Assembly (NCBI GenBank): GCA_035507915.1
Contig: DATJNS010000114.1
Coordinates: forward strand, 1 to 24,148
Direction of reading: 5' to 3'
Length of the DNA: 24,148 bases
Source of the DNA: JACQAI01 sp035507915
Lineage (GTDB): Bacteria > Pseudomonadota > Alphaproteobacteria > Elsterales > Elsteraceae
A model generated the notes under the pieces. That model saw nothing but the letters and a program-made list of their open reading frames with translations, was not told the origin of the DNA and did not search any database. Positions 8,280 to 15,663 of the stretch are shown piece after piece (position 1 is the stretch's first letter; each line of letters begins with the position of its first letter). The position numbers were made by a program, and so were the translations under genes.

Positions 8280-8308
8280 TGCTCGGCGCGGCATCCCAGC
8301 GCCGAGCA
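8280..8308 (+). promoter_or_regulatory. Perfect hairpin just upstream of the TPR-TTL gene
   Basis: tgctcggcgc (8280-8289) and gcgccgagca (8299-8308) form a perfect 10-bp stem around a 9-nt loop. It ends 11 nt before the ATG at 8320 and 50 nt after the EamA stop, and has no T-run. It could attenuate translation of the TTL gene, act as a Rho-type or processing signal between the two genes, or be an operator. Sequence alone does not decide. Confidence 0.45.
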
Positions 8309-8319
8309 GCCACGCGAGC

Positions 8320-9834
8320 ATGGAAGCGGTCTCCCCCGATCCCGCAACGATCGACGATCTGATCGAGCACGACGTCGAGCGCGCGCGCAACGTCATCGAC
8401 GAGGCGCTGGCGCGCGATCCCGGATCGACCGCCATGGTCGATGCGCGCATCCGCATGCTGCTGCGCTATTCCGACATGCCGATGGTGGTGCGCGAGGCGC
8501 AGCGCGCCTTGTCCGAGCAGCCGACCGCGGACCGCTACAGCTATTTCGGCATCGCGTGCCTGCATCTCGGGCACAACCGCGAAGCCCTGACCGCGTTCCA
8601 GGCCGCCCTCAAGCTCACGAGCTCGGCGCGCATGATGGATCTGATCGGCCGCTGCCACCACCGCCTGGGCCAGCTCGACGCGGCGATCGCGGCGTTCCGC
8701 CTCGTCGTCTCGCAGCCGGAGGCGGCCGGCCGCTGGGCGTGGGTGACGCGGCGCGGCCTGATCTACGCGCTGCGCGACCGCGGGCTGTGGGAGGAAGCCG
8801 ACCGCGAGGCCAACGCGCTGCTCGCCGAGTTCCGCGCCAAGCCGGTGCAGGTGTCGTCGGGCGTGCTCGAGCACGACATGCAGCACGTCTACCACCGCTG
8901 GTCCGTGCTGCTGAACAAGGCGCAGCTCGCGCGCACGCTCGACGCCTGGCACGCGCGCCACCCCGAGGCGACGCGCTTCTGGCCCGAAAGCTTCGTGCTG
9001 CCGTTCGACGCGGCGCGGCTCGCCGAGTTCCGCGCGCGCTGCCCGCCCGGGCAGATCTTCATCGTCAAGCCCGTCAACCTGTCGGGCGGCCAGGGCATGA
9101 CGGTGACCCGGGAGCCGACCGTGGCGCCCGGCGTGACCGCGGTGGTGCAGCGCTACATCGACAATCCGCGGCTGATCGACGGCCGCAAGTTCCACCTGCG
9201 CATCTACGTCCTGATCACCTCGCTCGCGCCGCTGCGCGCCTACATCTACCGCCAGGGCATCGCGCGCATCACGCCCGAGCCCTACGCGACCGACGACGCC
9301 GCGCTCGCGCGGCCCGCGGTCCACGTGACCAACACGGCGCTGCATCGCAACCATCCCGCCCTGGTGATCAGCCAGGATCCCGCGCGCGAGGACGACGGCA
9401 ACGTCTGGAGCCTGACCGCGGCGTTCTCGCGCATGGCGAGCGAAGGTCTGGAGCCGCAGGGCGTGTGGGCGCGCGTCGCGCAGCTCGCGCGCGGCGTGCT
9501 CGCGGTGGCGGCCGATGCCGGCATCTTCGAGCGCCAGCTGCGCGAGCACACGCGCTATTGCTTTCCGCCGCGGCTGTTCGGGCTGGACGTGCTGATCGAC
9601 GCGACCGGGCGGCCCTGGCTGCTCGAGTATCAGCGCAACCCGGCCATGGGCGGCAACCCGCTGGTGATGCGGATCAACGGGCAGCTGTGCGCGACCATCT
9701 TCCAGATGTCGGTGTATCCTCTCATCGACGGCGACACGTCACCGGCGGCGCTCGCCGATCCGGCGGAGCGCAGCCGGATCGAGCGGGCACGCGAGCAGGC
9801 CGCGCAAGCCCTGTTCATGCCGATCGTCGGCTGA
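8320..9834 (+). CDS. TPR plus tubulin-tyrosine-ligase-like ATP-grasp protein
   Basis: The 504-residue protein has two parts. Residues about 15-170 look like TPR-type helical repeats (RYSYFGIACLHLGHNREALTAF, then MMDLIGRCHHRLGQLDAAIAAF). Residues about 215-500 match the TTL/TTLL ATP-grasp fold: FIVKPVNLSGGQGM (K250 and glycine loop), VVQRYIDNPRLIDGRKFHLR (adenine hinge; K290, R294), IYVLITSLAPLRAYIYRQG, VHVTNTALH (N338), and FGLDVLIDATGRPWLLEYQ (D423, E436). Eukaryotic relatives ligate Tyr, Glu or Gly to tubulin or other proteins using ATP. The bacterial target is unknown; the TPR part may bind it. At the metal-binding EVN position of TTLLs this protein has E436-Y-Q438. The ATG at 8320 has a weak Shine-Dalgarno. 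An aldo/keto reductase and a methyltransferase follow at 30 and 11 nt, suggesting an operon. Cytoplasmic; no signal or membrane segment. Confidence 0.85.
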   Translation: MEAVSPDPATIDDLIEHDVERARNVIDEALARDPGSTAMVDARIRMLLRYSDMPMVVREAQRALSEQPTADRYSYFGIACLHLGHNREALTAFQAALKLTSSARMMDLIGRCHHRLGQLDAAIAAFRLVVSQPEAAGRWAWVTRRGLIYALRDRGLWEEADREANALLAEFRAKPVQVSSGVLEHDMQHVYHRWSVLLNKAQLARTLDAWHARHPEATRFWPESFVLPFDAARLAEFRARCPPGQIFIVKPVNLSGGQGMTVTREPTVAPGVTAVVQRYIDNPRLIDGRKFHLRIYVLITSLAPLRAYIYRQGIARITPEPYATDDAALARPAVHVTNTALHRNHPALVISQDPAREDDGNVWSLTAAFSRMASEGLEPQGVWARVAQLARGVLAVAADAGIFERQLREHTRYCFPPRLFGLDVLIDATGRPWLLEYQRNPAMGGNPLVMRINGQLCATIFQMSVYPLIDGDTSPAALADPAERSRIERAREQAAQALFMPIVG

Positions 9835-9864
9835 TCTCCCCCACCGCAGAAAGGAACCCCGCGC

Positions 9865-10884
9865 ATGGAGTACCGCAAGCTCGGCACCAGCGGCGTCAAG
9901 GTCTCGCGGCTCTGCCTGGGCGCGATGATGTTCGGCGGCCAGACCGACGAGGCGACCGCGCGGCGCATCATCGACAAGGCGCGCGACGCCGGCATCAACT
10001 TCATCGATACCGCGGACGGCTACAACGCCGGCGAGTCGGAGGCGGTGGTCGGCCGCGCGATCAAGGCCGGTCGCGATCACTGGGTGCTCGCGACCAAGCT
10101 CGGCAACCCGGCCGGCAAGGCGCCCAACCAGGGCGGGCTGTCGCGCAAGTGGGTCATGCAGGCGGCCGACGCCAGCCTCAAGCGCCTCGGCGCCGATTAC
10201 ATCGACGTCTACTATCTGCACAAGGAGGATCACGACACGCCGCTCGCCGAGACCGTGCACGCGCTCGGCGACCTGATCCGCCAGGGCAAGCTGCGCTATT
10301 TCGGCGTGTCGAACTATCGCGCCTGGCGCCTCGCCGAGATCTGCAACCTGTGCGACCGGCTGGGCATCGACCGGCCGGTCGTCAGCCAGCCCTACTACAA
10401 CGCCATGAACCGCACGCCCGAGGTCGAGCACCTGCCGGCCTGCGGCCATTACGGACTCGGCGTCGTGCCCTACAGCCCGCTGGCGCGCGGCGTGCTCACC
10501 GGCAAGTACGACCCCGACAAGCCGCCGCCCGGCGACACCCGCGCGGGCCGCAACGACCGGCGCATGATGCAGAGCGAGTGGCGGCGCGAGAGCCTGGTGA
10601 TCGCCCAGACGCTCAAGGCCCATGCCGAAAAGCGCGGCGTCACGGCGGGCCAGTTCGCGATCAACTGGGTGCTCAACAACCGCCTGATCACCGGCGCGAT
10701 CGCGGGTCCGCGCACCGAGGCGCAGTGGGACGAGTATGTCGGCGCGCTCAAATACACGTTCACCGCCGAGGACGAGGCGCTGGTCGACGCGCTCGTGCCC
10801 GCCGGCCACCCCTCGACGCCCGGCTTCAACGACCCCGCCTACCCGCTCGAGGGCCGGCCGGCGTGGACAGCGGCGGCGTCCTGA
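9865..10884 (+). CDS. Aldo/keto reductase (first of two)
   Basis: The 339-residue protein begins MEYRKLGTSGVKVSRLCLG, the standard AKR N-terminus. The NADPH-dependent catalytic tetrad is visible as D48 and Y53 (FIDTADGY), K78 (ATKLG) and H119 (YYLHK). Later conserved pieces are FGVSNYRAWRL, VPYSPLARGVLTGKY and the cofactor loop AGPRTEAQ. It resembles the broad YajO/auxin-induced-protein-like AKR group; the physiological carbonyl is unknown. AAGGA upstream of the ATG supports the start. It begins 30 nt after the TPR-TTL gene and ends 11 nt before the methyltransferase start, so all three are probably co-transcribed. A paralogue of equal length lies at 17746-18765. Confidence 0.93.
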   Translation: MEYRKLGTSGVKVSRLCLGAMMFGGQTDEATARRIIDKARDAGINFIDTADGYNAGESEAVVGRAIKAGRDHWVLATKLGNPAGKAPNQGGLSRKWVMQAADASLKRLGADYIDVYYLHKEDHDTPLAETVHALGDLIRQGKLRYFGVSNYRAWRLAEICNLCDRLGIDRPVVSQPYYNAMNRTPEVEHLPACGHYGLGVVPYSPLARGVLTGKYDPDKPPPGDTRAGRNDRRMMQSEWRRESLVIAQTLKAHAEKRGVTAGQFAINWVLNNRLITGAIAGPRTEAQWDEYVGALKYTFTAEDEALVDALVPAGHPSTPGFNDPAYPLEGRPAWTAAAS

Positions 10885-10895
10885 CGCCGTCCGCT

Positions 10896-11738
10896 ATGGA
10901 CCACGTCAACTCCCCGACCGCGCCGACGCAAGACGACGTCCGGGTCGGCGCGTGGGCGGAGGTCCGCGAGCCATTGGAACGGCAACTCGCGCCGCTTGGT
11001 CGGCGCGCACTGACCGCGCTCGCGCCGCGCCCGGGCGAGAGCGTCCTGGACATCGGCTGTGGTGGCGGCGAGACGACGCTGGACCTTGCCCGGGCCGTCG
11101 CGCCGGACGGCGCCGTCGTGGGAATCGATCTGTCGGCCGCGGTGCTGGCGTTCGCGCGGCGCACGGCCGAAGGCTGGGAGCGCGTGCGGTTCGTCCAGGC
11201 CGATGCCCAGCTCTTCCCGTTCGAGCCGGCCGCGTTCGACGCGGCCTTCTCGCGGTTCGGGGTGATGTTCTTCACCGACCCGATTGCGGCGTTCACCAAC
11301 ATCCGTCGGAGCCTCAGGCCGAAGGGGCGGCTCGCCTTCGTCTGCTGGCGCGCCCTGGAGGAGAACCCGCTCGACATCGTGCCGCTCAGGGCGGCGTCCG
11401 CGCTTTTGCCGCCGCAGCCCGTGCACGATCCGGACGCGCCCGGCCCGTTCGCGTTCGCCAAGCCCGACCGCGTGCGCGGCATTCTGGAACGAGCGGGTTT
11501 CATCGAGATCGACATCACCGCCCATGACGAGCCGGTCGGCAGCGGCGACCTCGATGCGATGCTGGCGGTTTGTTCGCGGGTCGGCGCTTTGGGCAAGATT
11601 CTCCGGGAAAATCCCGAGTTTCGGGCCGCGACGCTGCCGGCCGTGCGCGCCGCGCTTGCGGCATATGATGGACCTGACGGCGTCAGGCTGAATGCCGCGA
11701 CCTGGGTCGTGACGGCGCGGGCTCCGGCCGGACCCTAG
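10896..11738 (+). CDS. Class I SAM-dependent methyltransferase
   Basis: The 280-residue protein has the Rossmann SAM-binding motif I VLDIGCGGG at about residues 50-58, the acidic end of strand 2 in VGIDLS, VQADAQLFPF (motif II region) and AAFDAAFSRFGVMFF (post-motif), typical of UbiE/Methyltransf_11 enzymes. The substrate is unknown. The ATG at 10896 lies 11 nt after the aldo/keto reductase stop; a much longer in-frame extension to 6897 is a composition artefact crossing several real genes. Its TAG stop overlaps the TAG of the convergent FAH gene in a shared CTAG. Likely the last gene of the TTL-AKR-methyltransferase run. Confidence 0.9.
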   Translation: MDHVNSPTAPTQDDVRVGAWAEVREPLERQLAPLGRRALTALAPRPGESVLDIGCGGGETTLDLARAVAPDGAVVGIDLSAAVLAFARRTAEGWERVRFVQADAQLFPFEPAAFDAAFSRFGVMFFTDPIAAFTNIRRSLRPKGRLAFVCWRALEENPLDIVPLRAASALLPPQPVHDPDAPGPFAFAKPDRVRGILERAGFIEIDITAHDEPVGSGDLDAMLAVCSRVGALGKILRENPEFRAATLPAVRAALAAYDGPDGVRLNAATWVVTARAPAGP

Positions 11739-12916
11739 TTCTTCTCGAGCAGCCGGCGCGCGGCCAGGTTCTCCATCAGGGCGCGCACGCCGAAGCGCCA
11801 GGGCGCGATGCGGTCGCTGTGATCGACGCGGTTGACCAGCGCGCCGAGCTTGGGCGTCGAAATCATCACGACGTCGCCGACCTTGTGGGTGAAGCCCTGC
11901 CCGGGCGCGCCGCGATCGTCGGTCGGCGCGAACATGGTGCCCATGAACAGCACGAAGCCGTCGGGATACTGATGATGCGCGCCGATCGTCTGGCCGACCA
12001 CGTCGAGCACGTCGCGGCTGATCATGCGCATCGAGCTGTGGCCGGTCATCACGAAGCCGTCGTCGCCCTCGACGCGCATGTCGAGATCGGCGCCGCGGAT
12101 GTCGTCGAGCGTGAAGCTCGCGTCGAGGAGCCGCAGCAGCGGTCCGATCGCGCACGAGCCGTTGTTGTCCTTGGCCTTGCTGAGCAGCAGCGCGCTGCGT
12201 CCCTCGACGTCGCGCAGATTGACGTCGTTGCCCAAGGTCGCGCCGACCAGCGCGCCGCGCGAATTGACCGCGACGACGATCTCGGGCTCGGGATTGTTCC
12301 AGCTCGAGCCCGGGTGGATGCCGATGTCGGCGCCGAAGCCGACCGAGGCGAGCGGCTGACACTTGGTGAACACCTCGGCGTCGGGCCCGATGCCGACCTC
12401 CAGATATTGCGACCACAGGCCCCGCTTGATCAGCGACGCCTTCAGACGCTCGGCCGCGGGCGAGCCGGGGCGCACGGCGCCGAGGTCGCTGCCGATCTCC
12501 TCGACCAGCGCCCGGCGGGTCGCTTCGGCGCGCCCCGGATCGCCGCGCGCCTGCTCCTCGACGACGCGCTCGAGCAGGCTCGAGGCGAAGGTGACGCCGG
12601 CGGCCTTGACGGCCTGCAGATCGATCGGGGCCAGCAGCCACGGGCGCGTCGGGTCGCGCGTCGCCGCGACGCTGTTGGCGAACAGCTCCGCCACGCTGCC
12701 GAGGCGCACGCCGCGCACCGCCGTGCGGACCGCGATGGCCGGATCGGGCTCGTCGAGCAGGCGCGCCACCGTCGGGAAGCTGCGCGACAGGTCGAACACG
12801 CCGTCGCCGGTCACCAGCGCGACGGCGGGACCCGCCTCGGCCGGCACCCAGACGCGCGCGACCAGGGTTCCGGCGCAACCGTCTTCCGGCAGATAGCGGG
12901 AAACGTCCTCGGTCAT
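11735..12916 (-). CDS. Fumarylacetoacetate hydrolase (FAH) family protein
   Basis: The 393-residue protein has an N-terminal extension and a C-terminal FAH fold. Likely divalent-metal ligands are E210 and E212 (NNPEPEIVV) and D231 (GNDVNLRDVEG). VTFASSLLERVVEEQ, SKAKDNNGSCAIGP and QYPDGFVLFMGTMFAP match the longer FAH subgroup that includes 2-keto-3-deoxy sugar-acid dehydratases as well as C-C hydrolases. The ATG is supported by GAGGA 7 nt upstream. It follows a TetR gene by 28 nt on the same strand, so the regulator may control it and respond to its substrate or product. Which reaction it catalyses (hydrolysis or 2-keto-3-deoxyacid dehydration) cannot be settled by eye. Confidence 0.88.
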   Translation of the reverse strand: MTEDVSRYLPEDGCAGTLVARVWVPAEAGPAVALVTGDGVFDLSRSFPTVARLLDEPDPAIAVRTAVRGVRLGSVAELFANSVAATRDPTRPWLLAPIDLQAVKAAGVTFASSLLERVVEEQARGDPGRAEATRRALVEEIGSDLGAVRPGSPAAERLKASLIKRGLWSQYLEVGIGPDAEVFTKCQPLASVGFGADIGIHPGSSWNNPEPEIVVAVNSRGALVGATLGNDVNLRDVEGRSALLLSKAKDNNGSCAIGPLLRLLDASFTLDDIRGADLDMRVEGDDGFVMTGHSSMRMISRDVLDVVGQTIGAHHQYPDGFVLFMGTMFAPTDDRGAPGQGFTHKVGDVVMISTPKLGALVNRVDHSDRIAPWRFGVRALMENLAARRLLEKN

Positions 12917-12944
12917 CGCAGCGTCCTCGACGTCGTGGGTGCGA

Positions 12945-13679
12945 TCATGGCTTCACGGCGTGGGCTGGCTCGAGCTGGCCCAACACCCGGGGCATGCCGT
13001 CGAGGAATGCCGTGACCTTGGCGTCGATGATCGGATCGATCGCGTCGGGGATCGGCAGTCCGTAGATCCACTTGCGAATGCCCATGTAGAAAATGCTCGC
13101 GTGCAGGCCCCAGACCAGCTCGTACTCGATCTCGGTGAGCGGCCACTCGGGCGGCATCGGCAGCTTCCGGTCGAAGCGGATCTCGCGGATCACCCGGGTG
13201 AAGATGCGCTCGCGCACCATGTCGAGGAAGCGCGCGTTGAGGACGCCGCCCTTGAGGCCGGCGAACAGGAAGATCCGGATCCAGGCGGGATCCAGCACGG
13301 TGCGCGCGTAGTCGCGATAGTAGGCGATCAGGCGCTGCTCGAGCGGCTGGCTGCGATCCTCGACCAGGGTCTCCCAGCTCGGCTTCCAGCGATTGACGTA
13401 GACCTCGTTGTAGACCCGGTCGATCAGGGCCTCCTTGCTCGGAAAATAGCGATAGAGCAGCGGCTGGGTGATGTTGAGGCGGCGCGCCAGGTCGCGCGTA
13501 TGACCTTCGAACCCGACCTCGGAGAAGAAGCGAACCGCCTCGGCGACGATCAAGCGCTCGCGCTCGTCGGGCCGCAGGCGCCGACGCGCCGACGGCACGC
13601 GCTTGGTCGCCGCGCGCCGCTTATGTCCCTCCCCGCCCTGCCCGTCCCCGGCCGTCACGCGGCGCCACCCACCGGGCAC
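12945..13679 (-). CDS. TetR/AcrR-family transcriptional regulator
   Basis: The 244-residue protein has a basic N-terminal tail and then a TetR helix-turn-helix at about residues 37-85: ERERLIVAEAVRFFSEVGFEG, RDLARRLNITQPLLYRYFPSKEALI. The remaining all-helical part is a ligand/dimer domain. A GTG at 13679 preceded by GGAAG 6 nt upstream is the chosen start; a GTG seven codons later is possible. It is directly upstream of the FAH gene (28 nt) and divergent from the lytic-transglycosylase gene. A 9-bp palindrome at 13699-13722, just upstream of its start, is a candidate autoregulatory operator. The effector is unknown. Confidence 0.92.
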   Translation of the reverse strand: MPGGWRRVTAGDGQGGEGHKRRAATKRVPSARRRLRPDERERLIVAEAVRFFSEVGFEGHTRDLARRLNITQPLLYRYFPSKEALIDRVYNEVYVNRWKPSWETLVEDRSQPLEQRLIAYYRDYARTVLDPAWIRIFLFAGLKGGVLNARFLDMVRERIFTRVIREIRFDRKLPMPPEWPLTEIEYELVWGLHASIFYMGIRKWIYGLPIPDAIDPIIDAKVTAFLDGMPRVLGQLEPAHAVKP

Positions 13680-13698
13680 CGACCGCTTCCGGCCGGAC

Positions 13699-13722
13699 CG
13701 CCGGAGCGGCGTGGCTCCGGCG
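13699..13722. promoter_or_regulatory. Candidate TetR operator palindrome
   Basis: cgccggagc and gctccggcg are perfect 9-bp inverted arms separated by ggcgtg. The element ends 20 bp upstream of the TetR start codon, a common place for autoregulatory TetR operators. It could equally be a leader hairpin; there is no second copy near the FAH gene that I noticed. Confidence 0.3.
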
Positions 13723-13840
13723 CGGTATTATTGTCCATCGGCGCAGAATCGCACCAATCGCGACGCTTGGAAATGGGCCGTGGGTCGGTTCCATGAAGGT
13801 GCAATTAAAACCGCGTGACAAACGTGTGATCGCGTCGTCG

Positions 13841-13873
13841 GTAACCATAACGGGTAACCATGACGGCTAACCA
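13841..13873. repeat. 13-bp tandem repeat upstream of the transglycosylase gene
   Basis: gtaaccataacgg (13841-13853), gtaaccatgacgg (13854-13866) and the partial ctaacca (13867-13873) form about 2.5 tandem units in the less GC-rich 268-bp gap between divergent genes. It may be a repeated binding site for a regulator, or chance microduplication. The downstream gene starts 75 bp later. Confidence 0.55.
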
Positions 13874-13947
13874 AATCGAAAGGCTCATCGGCTACTCGAT
13901 CGTTCGGCGCATTGCGCGGCGCACGCCCCTGTCGCTAAGGTCTCCGG

Positions 13948-14649
13948 ATGCCGAAACTCGAGCCGATGGTACCTGTCGTACCGCCGATCTACGTCGAAGC
14001 GGCGCGCTCGGCGAGCGCGCTCGCCGGCACCGACTTCTCGAGTGTGCTCTCGCAAGTCTCGCAGGAGAGCACGTTCAACGCGGACGCGAAGAACCGCACG
14101 AGCTCCGCGGTCGGACCCGCGCAGTTCCTCGAGTCGACCTGGCTCGACATGGTGCGACGCCACGGCGCCGCCTACGGTCTCGGCGATCTCGCGAGCCACA
14201 TCCAGGTCAAGGGCGGCAAGCCGTTCGTCGCCAACGCCAAGCTGCGTCATCAGATCCTGGAGCTGCGCAAGGACCCGCATCTGTCGGCCGGCATGGCGGC
14301 GCGCTATCTGGAGGAGGTGAGCACTCACCTCGCCCGTTCGCTCGGCCGTCCGGTCACCGCGGTCGAAGGGCGCATGGCGTATCTTTTCGGCCCTTACGGC
14401 GCGGCGAAGCTGCTCAAGACCGCGGTAGCGAAGCCGTCCGTCAAGGCCGCCGACGTCCTGCCGAATGCCGCGCGCGCCAACCCGCACCTGTTCAAGGATG
14501 CTTCCGGCGCCGCCCTGCCGGCGGGCACGATGGTGGCGCGGCTCAAGCAGCAGATCGGCATCGATCTGGAGCGCTACGCCGCGCTCGAGCAGGAATTCCC
14601 GAAGGGCGAGGTCAATGACGGCGTGGCCGGCGGCCCCTCGGCCGCCTAG
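13948..14649 (+). CDS. Lytic-transglycosylase-domain protein without signal peptide
   Basis: The 233-residue protein has SLT-type motifs: SQVSQESTFNADAKN with probable catalytic E40 followed by S41, then SAVGPAQFLESTW (about 53-65). FGPYGAAKLL further on fits the helical lysozyme-like fold. Such enzymes cleave peptidoglycan to 1,6-anhydro-muropeptides. The start is firm: AAGG sits 9 nt upstream of the ATG and an in-frame TAA lies four codons upstream. There is no signal peptide or membrane helix, so export would need another route (flagellar-type or autotransport), or the protein acts elsewhere. No flagellar or secretion genes are nearby. The C-terminal 70 residues have no recognised domain. 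Confidence 0.8.
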   Translation: MPKLEPMVPVVPPIYVEAARSASALAGTDFSSVLSQVSQESTFNADAKNRTSSAVGPAQFLESTWLDMVRRHGAAYGLGDLASHIQVKGGKPFVANAKLRHQILELRKDPHLSAGMAARYLEEVSTHLARSLGRPVTAVEGRMAYLFGPYGAAKLLKTAVAKPSVKAADVLPNAARANPHLFKDASGAALPAGTMVARLKQQIGIDLERYAALEQEFPKGEVNDGVAGGPSAA

Positions 14650-14680
14650 CACGACGGCCTAGCACGACGGGCGAGCGGCG

Positions 14681-15124
14681 CTAGGCGCGGTCGGCGGGAT
14701 AGGCGCCGGCCAGCAGGCGATCGACGGTACGACCATCCGTGGAGAACGGCAGGATCAGCTTCTCGAGCGGCGTCGGCTGCTCGCGGATCCGGCGCGTGTG
14801 GATGACCAGCAAGGGCCGCGCGGTGCGCCACACCGTGGCGTACTCCCGGCACACCACGGCGCGCACGTCCGACCGCAGCATCGCGGTCGTCTTGCCGGTC
14901 AGATCGCGGCCGTGATATTCGGCCAATCCGGTGCCATACACGCGGTAGCGGAATTGCCCGCCATCGACCGCCTCGATCAGCATCAGATGGCCGAGCCATT
15001 CCCACAACGCGAGCGGATCGAGCGCCTCGCGCGCCGGCATGGTGCGGTCGCCGCGCCGGGCTTCCCAGAACGCCAGCAGATTGCGCAAACGCGGGTGCGA
15101 AACATCCGGCAGGGGGTTTTCCAA
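14681..15124 (-). CDS. PAS_5-family protein
   Basis: The 147-residue protein resembles the alphaproteobacterial PAS_5 family (PF07310): HPRLRNLLAFWEARRGDRTM, DPLALWEWLGHLMLIEAVDG, FRYRVYGTGLAEYHGRDLTG. It is a single sensory PAS domain without a visible output domain, so it may sense a ligand or redox state and act through a partner. The start is a TTG at 15124, chosen because GAGGAGG lies 4-6 nt upstream and the next methionine (residue 29) would remove the conserved HPRL helix. It is divergent from the small gene at 15241. Confidence 0.85.
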   Translation of the reverse strand: MENPLPDVSHPRLRNLLAFWEARRGDRTMPAREALDPLALWEWLGHLMLIEAVDGGQFRYRVYGTGLAEYHGRDLTGKTTAMLRSDVRAVVCREYATVWRTARPLLVIHTRRIREQPTPLEKLILPFSTDGRTVDRLLAGAYPADRA

Positions 15125-15240
15125 GCCGCCTCCTCGCCGGCAGGTTGGACGCGCGCTTTATAGCAGAAGGCGGCGGGCGTTGTCCGGGAATCCGCACGCG
15201 GCTAAGATCGGCCCCGCGACAAGGCCGAGGAATCAAGACG

Positions 15241-15552
15241 ATGATCACGGAAACCGTCAGCGTCGAGGACGCGCCCGAGCTGCGCACGGAGAACGTGATC
15301 CGCGTCGAGGTCGGCGACCGCGAGCGCGTGGTCGCCTGGTGCCGCGAGAACCTGAAAGGCCCGTGGCAGCTGATCAAACGGGCCTTCGCGGGCGAGGATC
15401 AGGAGGCCGTCAAAACCGCGGCGCAGCGCGAACGGGTGCGTGAGATTCGCTATCTCAAGGGCACCGAACCCCAGGTCTACCGCTTCGAAGTCTGGGAGCT
15501 CCGGATCGACGACGCCCAGGAAGCCGCCAGCGCCCGCCTGACCCTCGTCTAG
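15241..15552 (+). CDS. Small hypothetical protein
   Basis: I do not recognise this 103-residue family. The ATG at 15241 has GAGGAA about 9 nt upstream, and the frame shows normal codon use, so it is likely real. The protein is soluble, charged and compact. A C-terminal part (YRFEVWELRIDDAQEA) looks like beta-strand plus helix, and the middle WCRENLKGPWQLIKRAFAG could be helical. It has no signal peptide, no membrane segment and a single Cys (C34). It is divergent from the PAS_5 gene and convergent with mlaC. Confidence 0.7.
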   Translation: MITETVSVEDAPELRTENVIRVEVGDRERVVAWCRENLKGPWQLIKRAFAGEDQEAVKTAAQRERVREIRYLKGTEPQVYRFEVWELRIDDAQEAASARLTLV

Positions 15553-15663
15553 CGCGGCAGGGGCGAAGCCCCGCGAGCGCCAAACAAAATCGGCACGGCC
15601 GATCACGACCCCGCGCTCGGAGTCTCGTCGCGCTCGCGGGGGCTTGCGCCGCTGTCGCGCTAG
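15549..15663. terminator. Inverted repeat spanning both stop codons of a convergent pair
   Basis: 15549-15580 (starting ctagcgcggcagg) and 15630-15663 (ending gctgtcgcgctag) are long imperfect inverted arms that include the TAG stops of both flanking convergent genes. The left arm also holds its own hairpin ggggc-gaa-gcccc (15560-15572). It probably acts as a bidirectional terminator or mRNA 3'-end stabiliser; no long T-run follows either arm. It may alternatively be a dispersed REP-like element inserted between the genes. Confidence 0.6.

Noticed and set aside
7402..9549. A 715-residue minus-strand frame
   Set aside because: It is Arg/His/Ala-rich with no domain, lying opposite the well-supported EamA and TPR-TTL genes.
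6897..11738. A 1613-residue plus-strand open frame
   Set aside because: It is a third-position GC artefact running through the MFS, EamA, TTL and AKR genes in another frame. Only its last 280 codons (10896-11738) are a real gene, the methyltransferase.
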